Assembly (NCBI RefSeq): GCF_001680005.1
Contig: NC_033563.1
Location: 434,001-498,000 of the forward strand
Source: Plasmodium coatneyi
Lineage: Eukaryota; Apicomplexa; Aconoidasida; Haemosporida; Plasmodiidae
Length of the DNA: 64,000 bases
Direction of reading: 5' to 3'
Shown here: one piece after another, positions 20,101 to 30,422 of the stretch
How positions within the stretch are numbered: position 1 is the stretch's first letter
Layout: each line of letters begins with the position of its first letter
Program-made: the position numbers and the translations under genes
The notes under the pieces: generated by a model
What the model saw: the letters and a program-made list of their open reading frames with translations, nothing else
The model's database searches: none
What the model was told of the DNA's origin: nothing

Positions 20101-21824
20101 GGTGCCTCCTCCCTCTGCGCTTTAGAGGGAGGTTCCCCTACTGCCGCACCAGTGGCAGGTGCATTGCCTTCATGGAGAGCAACGCTTTGTTGAACCATGT
20201 CTGTATCCTCGTTGGCGTGGGGAATACGCTCTGCGTCTAAAAGTGTGTCCCTAACCGATTCACCACTTTTGTATGTCCCCCTTAGCCCCTTCTCTACCTC
20301 ACCGTCATCTGAATAATTATGGGTAGACAGTTCCCCCCTCCGTTGCAACACATGTGATGATTCATCCTCTGGTGGTTTTTTCATTGGACGACTTATCTGT
20401 AGATCACTGGACATCCTCTCTTTATACGCGTTTCTAATTTCGCTAAAAAGGTGGGTGCCAGTAGGACCTTTTTTGTTTCCTCCTTCGGTGTGTCCACCTG
20501 GAGGTAATGCTCTGTCCGTGTGGTCGCGACTTGCGGATTGGGAATTCCATCTGCTAACCATGTAAACAGCTATCTCATCTGTCCTCTCCTCACCCATGCT
20601 TCTCTTCCGAAAAGAAAAAGAATCCTCCCTGGAGTGTATACATTTTTCCTTCCCTTCACCCTTTTCTATAGCACTGATGGATGTGTCCCTATTTAGGGGA
20701 GCCTCCCTTTGATCTGCCTGACCTGTGTTTATTCTTTTCTCCTCTCTTCCCTTCTGTTCTTTGCACTCTATAGGTTCATCCACCTCTTCACTGATTGGTG
20801 GACCACCCTTTGGGATTGCCCCAACGGTGCTGTTCCCATCATCCTTCACCACGTCGACGTATGAACCATGTGAGAGGTCTTCCTTAGGTTTAATGTGCAC
20901 CCCCCAAGGGTGCTCTCTCCTGCTTCCTCCTTTTAGAGACACATCTTCTAGCTTATCATTCGGAGTTAAAGCAAAAGCAGACGATTCGCCTCGCCTCTCT
21001 TCTATTGCAAGGCTTGTCCCTTCGGATGTTCTGCCGCTTACACATGGCCTCATTCTGGGGTCTCCTCCACTAAGTTCGTCTCTTCTCCTCTGTTCTCCTA
21101 CTGGCAACATCCTACCAATAGAGCCAATATGGGAATTTTCACCAGTGACGCTTCTACGTGGATGCTCCGCTTCCTCACCTCTTTTCTGTTCTTTTCCTTC
21201 CACCACGCTGGCACAAGAAATGGCGCTCCCACTATTGTGACCACCCTTATCGTGCGAATGGGATGGTTTGCGTTTTTTATTTTCTAATGCGTCATCCCAA
21301 TTGATTTTCCTCTTGCAGGCCGAGTCCCAACTGTTGTTATTCTTCTTCGGCCTGATCAGGATAATATCCTTCTTCTGTGTTAACTGTGTACGAATGGTTG
21401 AGGATGGGTCCGTTTTTCTACCTGAACAGTGCAGGCGATTTTCCGCCTTTAATTTTTCATCACAAAGGTCTGGCCCATCTACGTGTGTGTAATAATCTCC
21501 CCTCCGAAGGAAGTCACGCTTGAGGTCTCGTTTCTCCTTTTCCGTTTTGGAAAGGGTACTGTGTAGTTGCCTCTGGACAGTAATAAGGTTTGCTCTCTTC
21601 GTTGATGCATCTGCTTTTTCACTCTGAGGGTTGCTCCCACGAATGGCTTTCGAAGCATACATAACAGCTTGTGCAGAATTTACTCTCCTCTCATTGTGGG
21701 ATTTGTCTACTTGACGTGGCTGCTCATTGTTGGTGTTTCTATTCCTTCTGTTAGTTGCTTCATCATCGGGGCAGCTCTTGTTGTTTACGCTCACATGGTC
21801 GTTCTTTTCTCTATGTCTATTCAT
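17102..21824 (-). CDS. ARK2: Aurora-related serine/threonine kinase (ARK2-like)
   Basis: Three exons on the minus strand, 17580-21824, 17371-17454 and 17102-17179, give 1468 residues. The first about 1170 residues are low complexity (Ser, Asn, Lys, Gly, Arg). The kinase domain is at the C-terminus: glycine loop GNGRTG, VALKVM with the ATP lysine, HRDLKPDN, DFG, and an activation segment RSTFCGTVDYMPPE that matches the Aurora signature CGTxDYxPPE. The two small exons supply the last helices (ERIFSQIKEL; TADERISAEEVKTHPWVKQFL), which a single-exon call would miss. Aurora kinases control spindle and centromere events in mitosis. Plasmodium ARK2 is linked to spindle microtubules in the literature I recall. 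Assignment to ARK2 rests on the long N-terminal extension and synteny from memory; Aurora membership is clear. Confidence 0.92.
17298..17337. repeat. AGATA/GATAA pentamer repeat in an ARK2 intron
   Basis: Imperfect GATAA/AGATG repeats, about seven units, inside the last ARK2 intron (17180-17370). On the transcript strand this reads as TTATC repeats upstream of the acceptor, enlarging the pyrimidine-rich part of the intron. Confidence 0.8.
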
Positions 21825-22129
21825 GGTTTGGTACGGTTGTGGTGAGGGTGCCTTGGTTGTCTAGCTGGCTGGGGGGGAGGGAGATGCATGAACATAGGCG
21901 TGGACACAGGCACGGGGTGTATGTGCGTGCAGGTTGTAAATGCTCACTGTGCGTCCACTTCCTATCGCATTGATTACGTCTGGCTATGTGGGAATGGATT
22001 CACCAGGGTAAGGATGCTAACGGAGGGAAGTAAAAAAAAAAAGAAAAAAAATCCCCCTCGAAGTGCCTTCCCAGCTGCTAGCCCTTCACAATAGGGTAAA
22101 TTTCTTGTTCCATTTTACCCTGCTATGCA

Positions 22130-22512
22130 TCATACATGGACGTGGAGCGTATGAAGGTGCCTTCGACCTAGCATGGACTGCCTCACGTTGGACGCGTTTC
22201 TGCGTTCGCGAATTGCGCCCCTCGCTTTGTATTGTCTTCCCCTCGTGCCCACAGTGTGCAATTCGTCCTGTGTGATGGCCCTCTGCATATGGCCCTTCAC
22301 AAATTTCCGCTTCCAAATTGCTCCTTCCAAATCGCAGCTGCCCGTTCGGAGGTCACACTTGCTTACTGGCCATTTTTCAGGGATGCCCCTATTCGCTCAT
22401 TTTTCTTAAGTGGATTTTTTTTTTTTTTTTTTTTTTTTTCCATCTCCGTGCCTTGCACATACAGCATTGCTTATGCTCAGCAGTGACATGCCTTCTCCCC
22501 CCCTTCTTTACT

Positions 22513-22548
<36 letters not shown>

Positions 22549-22762
22549 CACTTTTCATATTTTCCGCGAACGCTGCAAAGTGAACATCGCTAACTCCACG
22601 TGCGTCACACTGCCCCCCTGCGTGGTCCTTTTTTGTGTATATGTCTAAAGGGGGGAGAAGCTTAACCTCAGGCGCAAAAAAAAAAAAGTGAATCCCTAGG
22701 GATACTTACCCGAACGCATTGTCTGCAGTATATCTACCCCACTCGGCATCGTATTCTTCCAC
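22130..22762 (-). CDS. Candidate small basic protein, two 3' exons of an unannotated gene
   Basis: On the minus strand, 22710-22762 encodes VEEYDAEWGRYTADNAF and ends in a consensus donor (GG, then GTAAGT). Exon 22130-22337 follows an acceptor ending gggcag. The phase-2 joint makes a Gly codon, and the frame runs 68 residues to a TGA. The product is strongly basic (IWKRKFVKGHMQRAITQDE; RRNASNVRQSMLGRRHL), like an organellar ribosomal or RNA-binding protein. An in-frame stop just left of the first exon (TAG, part of its acceptor) means more 5' exons must exist further right; I could not place them. No family is recognised. Confidence 0.45.
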
Positions 22763-23728
22763 CTACCCATGGACTGACGACGGGGTGAAGCTGAGCGAAG
22801 CGGGCATACATGGGAAGAACATCTTAGAAAGGGTCTCACCCCTTTTGATATTACATATGTACGGGGGTGTAAGTGGATGGACTGCCCTGAAGGCATCACA
22901 TTTTTCGAAGGGATCGTCTTAGAGTGTGTTCCCTTTTTTCCAACATGGAGTGGGGAAGGTGGGAATAAGTTCCGAATGGGAAGCAGATATACGTTCACGT
23001 CGAACTGGAGAGGTGACAGAGTGGGGTATCATCCAAACATGGGTCCATTCTCCTGAATTTTTTTATTTTTCCTCCTTTGACAGTTCCACTTAAATACACA
23101 AATGGTTTTATCCAAATGGACAGCAGTGCATACCACTTTGTTGGTACGTGCCTTTAGCATCCCATGTTCTGCCTTACCAATGGCAACCACAACTGAGTGC
23201 AGTTAAAAGGGGGAAGCGTCTTGTCCAGGGAGGACCACACATACACGTTTTTCCTTTATTAGCTATTTAAGGCTTATACATTTGCACACATGGGGAAGGG
23301 AAAAGAGCAAACTACCCCCCCACCGATGAATGCTTCTCGAGATAATTCTGTTAAAGGTACATTGCCGTTTGGTCTACATAACATATCGGTCCTTTTTTTT
23401 TTTTTTTTTAAATCCTAATTAGTGTTAGTACAAAACGCCGTTGTGCATGTAGATCCAAGGGGGTGCGCACCTTTGGATGTCTGCTTCGTTCGCAACATGG
23501 CTTGCTCAGCTTTTCTTTTTTTCTTCCCAATTGACACACGCCGTCCATCCAAATGACGAAGGGGGATAGAAGACCACCACCACCACTACCTCACCTGCTC
23601 CTGCGGTATATTCACTGGGGACCTTCCCCTGGAAAAATTCACACTAACATGGAAAGCACTTCCACCTCAAAGTTCTAATTTGTAGTAGTTCACTACGTCC
23701 CTCTGGTGATCCTTTCTATTACTACCGC

Positions 23729-24128
23729 GTGGGAACCTTCCTGTATAGGTGCCTGCACAGGCATTTCCTCTTTTGTGCACTGACGCTGGTTCTCATCTAC
23801 GTGCAGTTACATGCCGCTGTGTTAGGACTCAACACAATAGGCGCCCCTCCCTCTGACAGGGACCGCAGGAACGAATACATAGCCAAGGTCAGTTCTTCCC
23901 CCGCTGACGTGCATGCGGCATGGGGGGTACTCGCCACATGCATGAGTAGCTATGCGCACATGGGTACATACTAAATCCAAATATATAGGTAAAGATTTTT
24001 TTTTTTTTTTTTTTTTTCAATCGACTAACTTCTCCCTTCTCTGACCACCCTATATTTCATTTCTTCCATTTTGCAGACTAATAATTTTTTTTTTTTTTTT
24101 TTCCTCATGTTTTCTGCATTTCTGTGAC
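23729..24128 (+). CDS. Candidate exons of a small membrane protein
   Basis: A plus-strand open stretch encodes a strong hydrophobic segment (LFCALTLVLIYVQLHAAVLG) followed by a charged loop (DRDRRNEYIAK). A gtcagt donor follows at about 23888. After a T-rich acceptor ending ttttgcag (24076), phase-0 reading gives TNN, six Phe, LMFSAFL and a stop at 24126-24128. Together this would be a small protein with one or two membrane helices. The start exon is not identified, and the Phe run comes from a T tract, so this could be chance. Confidence 0.25.
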
Positions 24129-24355
24129 GTTTTGTTAGCTACCAAACCCCCGTTGTGTGGTGTCCCTTTCAATTTGCCTTTTTTTTTCACTCGTTCGCCC
24201 TTCGTTTCGCTTCCCACCTGCGGGAGTGACGCAGGTGGGGGGGAATATTTTTCTGTGGGGCCAGTGGTCAAGACGCTCCACTGGATATGCTAGGTAGAAA
24301 CGCTTCACAGACATATCCCACCCCCCGTTGTCGTCTCATCGTGTAGCATGCTAGA

Positions 24356-26656
24356 ATGGCTAGTGGTTCAAATGAGGAAAATGAAGCGAACCTCCCAGGA
24401 GGGCATTGGGGACAACTGGGGGGATCCGAAGTGGGTGATAAATCCAAGTTGGGTTTTGCAGTAGCAGGATGTAACCCGAGTGAGCAGGGTCACCCAGAGG
24501 AGGGTCATCCAGGCAGGGAGGAATCACACCACGGGTGCAGTTGTGCTGGTTATCCTGGGAGGGGAACCCCCGGAATAAGCGACTACCACAGAGAGGACTG
24601 TACCAAGGATGATGTAGACACCCTGGGCGACGAAGAGGAAAGGCACTTTTGCAACGTCTGTTTTTCCTTCTTGTATTACAAAAAATACTGCTTCTACGAG
24701 TTGCTAAGGATTTATAGGAACGTCTCTTCCCTGACGGACGAGCAGAAGGCTCTCCTCACTGAATCCATTTACAGCAAACTCTACAAGATGTATCTAGCCG
24801 TCCTGAACAATTATTTTTTTTTTTTTAATATTTTGCTTCCTCAGATTTCTACGCATATTATTTTGCACCTGCTGGCACATACTGTTCACCGGGGGGACGT
24901 GGTCATCGTGGAGGACTCTTCCATGGATGAGGAGAGTAATAGTGGGGAAAGCAGTGGAAGCGTTGAAAGCGGCACGGAGGATGCCAGCTTCAGTAGTGAC
25001 GAAGAGGGAGACCTGTCCAACCGAAGAAGCAGCTCCGATGGGGAGGAGAAAAGCGGTCAAAAAAAGCAGCGAAAAAAGAGGAGGAGGAAAATAATCCCCA
25101 GGGAGGAATACACCATTAACGAAATATTAAACCATTTAACGGAGGAGGAAAAGGAAAAGATCGACAAAGAGTATAACTACTACAACTTGGACGCAAGGCT
25201 GCTCTGCAAAGACAACCCCATTGTTATTCTAAAAGAAATAAGGTCCAAGTTAATAAGTGCCAAAGAGGACGAAGGGATGTCTAAGGAACTTGAGCTGAAC
25301 CTAGAGAGGTCGACTTCGGCAGATTATCTGGACGTTGGATACTCCAGCGGGGGAAAAACCCATGCAGGAGGAGAACAACAAGGGGGACACTCCCCAGGGG
25401 AGTCACACGGACTAAACATTGAGGGAGAACTCCAGTTGGAAGGGAGAAAGAACCTGCCCTTCCCGGAACACTACAACAAGCATGATCATACGAAGCAGGA
25501 GAAGGAACCAGCGGATACCCCCAACGGGAAGGGCAAATCGGAAGACATCCGGTGTGGGGGTGACGCCAAGCAGAAGTATGATCCGCACGACGAAAGGTAC
25601 ATTGCAGACCACCGCAAGCAGAACAGCGAATATGCGTTCCCCCTTTTAGACGGCCCACCAGGGGAGGTACGACTTGGTGAATGGTGCCCAAGTGACGAAC
25701 CAGGGGGGGAAACCGCTCAGGCAGATACGGACACCCCTGCTGAGGTCGTTCCAAGTGGGACCCCCCTCCAAGGAGAGCACATCCCCCCCGGGCGTAGAAT
25801 CACAAGTGCATATACCCCAACTATGGACGAATACAACCTTCTGCAAAATATGAGCAAAGTTAGAAGTACATTAAGACAGTTCGTACGAGACTGGTCTATT
25901 GAGGGAAAACACGAAAGAGACAGTGCATACGAACCTATGTTGAAAAGTTTAGATAAATACCTACCCATAACGGATGACTATGTACCGAAGATTCTCTGCC
26001 CAGGGTCCGGTTTGGGAAGACTTCCCTACGAAGTGGCGAAAAAAGGCTACAGAAGTCAAGGGAATGAGTTCTCCTACTTCATGCTCCTTGCATCGAACTT
26101 CATCCTAAACTACTACAATGAGAAGGAATCCCTAAAGATACAACCCTACTGCTTAAATACACTAAACAGAAGAAGAAGGGATGACCACCTGAAAGTAGTA
26201 ACCCTGCCAGATATAAACACCTACAATAAGGCTATCCTAAGTACCGACTTTTCCATGTGTGCAGGTGAACTGATCGAAGTGTACGACAAGGAGAAGGGAT
26301 CCTTCGACGGAGTTCTCACTTGCTTCTTCCTGGACACAGCGAAAAATATTTTCCTATACATTCGAACCTTTGCAAATATTTTAAAGCCAAACTGCTTGTG
26401 GTGTAATGTAGGTCCTCTCCTCTACCATTATTCCGAAATGACAAACGAACTTTCCATCGAACTGTCATGGGAAGAAATTGAAGTTATTATTTCCAAGTGG
26501 TTCACCCTTGTGGAGATTGAATGGATAGACAATTATTATACCACCAATGTGGACTCCATGATGCAGGTGCAGTACCACTGTATCTTTTTTTGCGCCATCC
26601 GGAATGACGTACCGGTGGAGGAGCCGCCCATGGGGGGGCCTCTTCAGGACAGCTAA
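24356..26656 (+). CDS. N2227-like (carnosine N-methyltransferase family) protein
   Basis: Single-exon gene of 766 residues with the ATG at 24356. The N2227 family contains carnosine N-methyltransferase (CARNMT1), an SAM-dependent enzyme. An N-terminal family block begins around residue 95 (CNVCFSFLYYKKYCFYELLRI in part). The SAM-binding core from about residue 540 has the motif ILCPGSGLGRLPYEVAKKGY followed by QGNEFSYFMLLASNFILN, close to the family's PGAGLGRLAWEIA and QGNEWSFFM. Further motifs are TCFFLDTAKNIFLYI and NVGPLLYHYSE. A 340-residue acidic and low-complexity insert (SDEEGDLSNRRSSSDGEE) separates the two conserved parts. That insert is parasite-typical. Substrate in Plasmodium is unknown; carnosine is only the family precedent. 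Confidence 0.92.
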   Translation: MASGSNEENEANLPGGHWGQLGGSEVGDKSKLGFAVAGCNPSEQGHPEEGHPGREESHHGCSCAGYPGRGTPGISDYHREDCTKDDVDTLGDEEERHFCNVCFSFLYYKKYCFYELLRIYRNVSSLTDEQKALLTESIYSKLYKMYLAVLNNYFFFFNILLPQISTHIILHLLAHTVHRGDVVIVEDSSMDEESNSGESSGSVESGTEDASFSSDEEGDLSNRRSSSDGEEKSGQKKQRKKRRRKIIPREEYTINEILNHLTEEEKEKIDKEYNYYNLDARLLCKDNPIVILKEIRSKLISAKEDEGMSKELELNLERSTSADYLDVGYSSGGKTHAGGEQQGGHSPGESHGLNIEGELQLEGRKNLPFPEHYNKHDHTKQEKEPADTPNGKGKSEDIRCGGDAKQKYDPHDERYIADHRKQNSEYAFPLLDGPPGEVRLGEWCPSDEPGGETAQADTDTPAEVVPSGTPLQGEHIPPGRRITSAYTPTMDEYNLLQNMSKVRSTLRQFVRDWSIEGKHERDSAYEPMLKSLDKYLPITDDYVPKILCPGSGLGRLPYEVAKKGYRSQGNEFSYFMLLASNFILNYYNEKESLKIQPYCLNTLNRRRRDDHLKVVTLPDINTYNKAILSTDFSMCAGELIEVYDKEKGSFDGVLTCFFLDTAKNIFLYIRTFANILKPNCLWCNVGPLLYHYSEMTNELSIELSWEEIEVIISKWFTLVEIEWIDNYYTTNVDSMMQVQYHCIFFCAIRNDVPVEEPPMGGPLQDS

Positions 26657-28023
26657 CAAAAAAGGAATGGTAAAAAGAAAAAAAAACCCACGAATTAGCA
26701 GCCTGTTTTGTAAATGCCATGCCCCTCCAGTGTGCATGTTTCTTTTTTTTTTTCTAAAAAACTTTTCCTCCACAGTTCCGCGAATGCTCAATGCACGCAC
26801 TTGCGTGTTAAGATCATTTGCGATTTTTTTGTGAACCGATATTCATCCCTTCTGTTTAGTAACACAGCAACGATTTTGCTCCCCCGGACGGTCAACCCGG
26901 TAGGAAGTGAAGCACTCCCCTACCTAATTGCATATGTTCATTCCGCTTGGGAACCATTTCAATCAGATTGTGATGCATGAAAAAGTATCCACACGTTTGA
27001 TCTCTCTCGGATGAGCTGGGTTATGTTATCATCATATTGAAATGGTTCACTCGGGATGGGGGGACCATTCATTCCTGACCATGTGCCGGTGAAGGGGAGT
27101 TCGTTTGGGGAAAAATGTACACAGGTTGGGCAACATATGCCCGTGTCAACGCGGATCACGATCACAGTTGTGCAGAACTTGCGCTCTCTTAACTGATACA
27201 AGGGGAATAAAGAACGATTTCATTTTGCAACATTAGTGATAAGCGGTTCACCCTTATGCGTGCCATGCGGAGGCAAAAAAGGGGAAAATTCGACGTGGCC
27301 CATTTTTGTACGAAAGTTTATTGAAACGTGGGACCTTTTTTCATTTGGTAAGAGGAAGCACGGCGAAGTGCGACGAGTACAAAAAAAAAAAAAAAAAAAA
27401 TTAAAATTAAAATTAAAATTAAAATTAAAATTAAAATATAAATAAAAATAAAAATATATATTAAAAATAAATTAAAAAGTAAAAATAAATTTAAAAAAAA
27501 AAAAAAGGTGAACCCAGGTTTGCAGCGATGCGGAGGAACCCTGCCGAGTACGTTTGGCTACCTGGAAGAGCATACAAAAGGTGCACAACTAATAAAAGCT
27601 ACTGGTATGCTAGTCAAAGCAATACGCGCTAGAGGTACATGCCCGGGCATACGTCGCTTTAACGGTCCCGCTTCTCTCACGTTCTCATTTGTTCATTTAC
27701 GCACCACTTGGAGGGGCATACCCGGATTGAACTGCTGACAAGCCAAAATGGAAAAAAAAAAAAAAAAAAAAAAAAAGAACAATAAATAAATCGAAAAAGG
27801 CTACCCACTTTGAAAAAAAAAGAAAAAATCGAAAAAAAGTCTGCCCTCCTTGGGGAAAAAAACAAGCTCATTTTAACCCCTTCAAAAAAAAAAAACTCCC
27901 TTTTAAACAAGGACAACCGACCTAACAAGAACCAGAAACAACCACAGTTTTAAAAACAGACTTATTCGTGAAAGAAGGATCACTCTCCTCAGACGTTGTC
28001 AATAGAACGGATTTATTCCAACC
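26657..28023. other. Intergenic region, N2227 to asparagine synthetase
   Basis: About 1.4 kb between two plus-strand genes. It holds an A/T repeat block at 27381-27506, an A tract at 27752-27775 preceded by AAGCCAAAATGG, and further A-rich sequence to 27900. No coding sequence is supported. Confidence 0.55.
27381..27506. repeat. A tract with TTAAAA hexamer repeat
   Basis: A run of A is followed by about six TTAAAA units and then degenerate TAAAAA/ATATAA sequence to a second A run. It is pure A/T over more than 100 bases, unlike its surroundings, and could be a nucleosome-excluding or promoter-proximal element of the asparagine synthetase gene, or simple slippage. Confidence 0.85.
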
Positions 28024-30422
28024 ATGTGCGGCATCCTAGCCATTTTCCACTCTTCCATTGAAAGGCACCGGCTGCGTAGGAAGGCCCTGGAGTTATCAAA
28101 AAAGTACTAACCGAGCGACGAGTGCTGGTCATTCCACGGTTGTGGGAGTGAACTTTTTCATTGCGTGTTTGTTCACTTGTAAATGGGCATGCAACGATTG
28201 TGGCGCATTCGCGGTGGGGGGGAGTTAGTCCATTTTCTCCTTTTCCTGAACCCGTTCTTCGTGCGTGGGTTCTGAATCGAACAGGGTGGGCATTCTAAAA
28301 AGGGAAAGAGGGAACACTGGATTACATTTGTATATGCACAAATGAATTTGTGCATCCTTTGGAAAGTATAGTAGGCTCCTCTTTTTCTAGACCCCCCCAC
28401 TCGTCAGCTGCTTGTGTCGTTAGTTAGACAGTCCCACCAGTGGACACGACACTTCTTCCGTTGTTTCTCTAAACGAGTGCATATATTTTTGCATCTACCA
28501 ACCGTTTGTGATTTCGTGCGAATAATTTGATAAAGGCCTATAGGATGTGCTGCCCTGGCGAAGCATTACTTTTTATACTTTTTTTTTGATGCCCCCTTTC
28601 GCGGGGGTAGCCTTCCGTTGTGCCATTGAGTGGACACCATCCCTCGCCCCGTCCATTTTCTAACACACTGCTAATGCACCGCTAATGCACCACTTCTACC
28701 CGCAGGCTGAGGCACCGGGGCCCCGACTGGAACGGAATCGTGGTCGAAGAAAATGAGGACGGAACGACCAACGTGCTGGCACACGAACGCCTGGCTATTG
28801 TGGACGTCCTCTCTGGTCACCAGCCCCTTTACGACGACGCCAAGGAAGTATGTCTCACGGTAAATGGAGAGATCTACAACCACATGGAGCTACGAAAGCT
28901 CCTTCCTGAAGATGTAGTGAAAAGTTTAACTAGCCAATCTGACTGTGCAGTCATTCCGAATATGTACAAAAAGTATGGTCATAAAATGCCTTCCATGTTG
29001 AATGGAATTTTTTCTGGCGTTATAAGTGACCAAAAGAATGACACTTTTTTTGCGTTTAGAGATCCTATAGGCGTTTGTCCTCTCTATATAGGATACGCAT
29101 CAGATGGGTCTATTTGGTTCGCGTCTGAGTTTAAGGCATTGAAGGATAGTTGCGTTAGATACGTGAACTTCCCACCTGGGCATTACTACGTTAATTGCAA
29201 AAATAAAGGAGAGTTCGTTCGCTACTTTAATCCCAACTGGTGGGATTTAAGTGCCCCCATTCCAAATAATAAGGCCGACTTGGAACAGATTCGAGTGCAC
29301 CTGGAGAAGGCCGTGGTGAAGAGGCTCATGGGGGACGTGCCCTTCGGAGTGTTGCTCTCCGGGGGGTTGGACTCCTCCATCGTGGCTGCGATAATTTCAA
29401 GGCATCTGAAGAAAATCCACGGGGTAGGCGCATCTGACCTTAGCAATAATGACAACCATGAGAAGGACTCCACCGCCGATTCCTGCCGATTGAAAAGCTT
29501 TTCCATCGGGCTGCGTAACTCACCCGACCTGAAGGCCGCAAGAGAGGTGGCCAATTTTCTGGGGAGTCACCACACGGAGTTCCACTTCACCGTGGAGGAG
29601 GGAGTGGACTCTCTGCACGACGTGATCTACCACATAGAGACGTATGACATTACGACGATCCGTGCATCTACCCCGATGTATATTCTTTCAAGATTGATTA
29701 AAAGCAGTTGCGTGAAAATGGTTCTAAGTGGAGAAGGAGCAGACGAAATATTTGGAGGGTACCTCTATTTCCACAAGGCTCCGAACAGAGAGGAGTTCCA
29801 CCGAGAGTTACAAAGGAAGGTGCATGACTTGCACATGTACGACTGTTTGAGGGCAAACAAGTCTACCATGGCATTCGGAATTGAAGCACGTGTTCCCTTC
29901 CTCGATCTCAATCTCTTAGATCTAGTGATGAATATTGATCCCAAAGAAAAAATGTGTTCAGAGGGACATATAGAGAAGGACATATTAAGACGCGCTTTCG
30001 CCGGTTATCTACCTGACCATATTTTGTACAGACAAAAGGAACAGTTTTCCGATGGGGTTGGTTACAACTGGATAGATGGTTTGAAGGAATACGCAGAGAG
30101 TAAAATTTCAGACATACAGTTTTCACGTGCACCCTTTTTATTTCCATATAACACACCGAAGACGAAGGAAGCATACCTGTACAGGTGCATTTTCTCTGAG
30201 TGCTTTCCCGAACAGTGTGCTCAGGAGTCCGTCCCGGAAGGATCCTCCATAGCCTGCTCGTCAAGCAAGGCGGTCGAATGGGATGCGTCGTTTAAGCAGA
30301 ACTCAGATCAGTCCGGCAGGTCCGTGCTGGGCGTACACCACAGCGCGAAGCAATTCTCCGACGTGAAGCCTGTTCAGCTACCCGACGATGAGAGCAGGGC
30401 GCTTCTTACAAACGCAAGCTAA
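28024..30422 (+). CDS. Asparagine synthetase (glutamine-hydrolysing)
   Basis: Two exons, 28024-28103 and 28706-30422, joined in phase 2 to encode 598 residues. The enzyme makes Asn from Asp, ATP and Gln in the cytosol. The start is MCGILAIF, so after removal of Met the nucleophile Cys of the glutaminase domain is N-terminal. The joint gives LRHRGPDWNG, the next conserved block. Glutaminase signatures such as VNGEIYNH are present. The synthetase half has the PP-loop SGGLDSS near residue 230 and SGEGADEIFGGY. Without exon 1 the enzyme would lack the catalytic Cys. The 602-base first intron is long for this window and holds no feature I can support. The final about 90 residues are Ser-rich and less conserved. 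Confidence 0.95.

Larger units (their letters stand above)
21825..24355. other. Long intergenic region with traces of small genes
   Basis: About 2.5 kb upstream of ARK2 (-) and N2227 (+), so it must hold two promoters. It contains T tracts at 22417-22439, 22518-22548, 23393-23410, 23997-24017 and 24086-24102. Two pieces look coding and are listed separately: minus-strand exons at 22130-22762 and a plus-strand hydrophobic exon pair at 23729-24128. The stretches 22800-23700 and 24130-24355 hold nothing I can support. Confidence 0.45.

Noticed and set aside
22719..22922. 67-codon plus-strand frame near 22719
   Set aside because: The opposite strand has a consensus donor and an in-phase partner exon, so the minus-strand reading is preferred.
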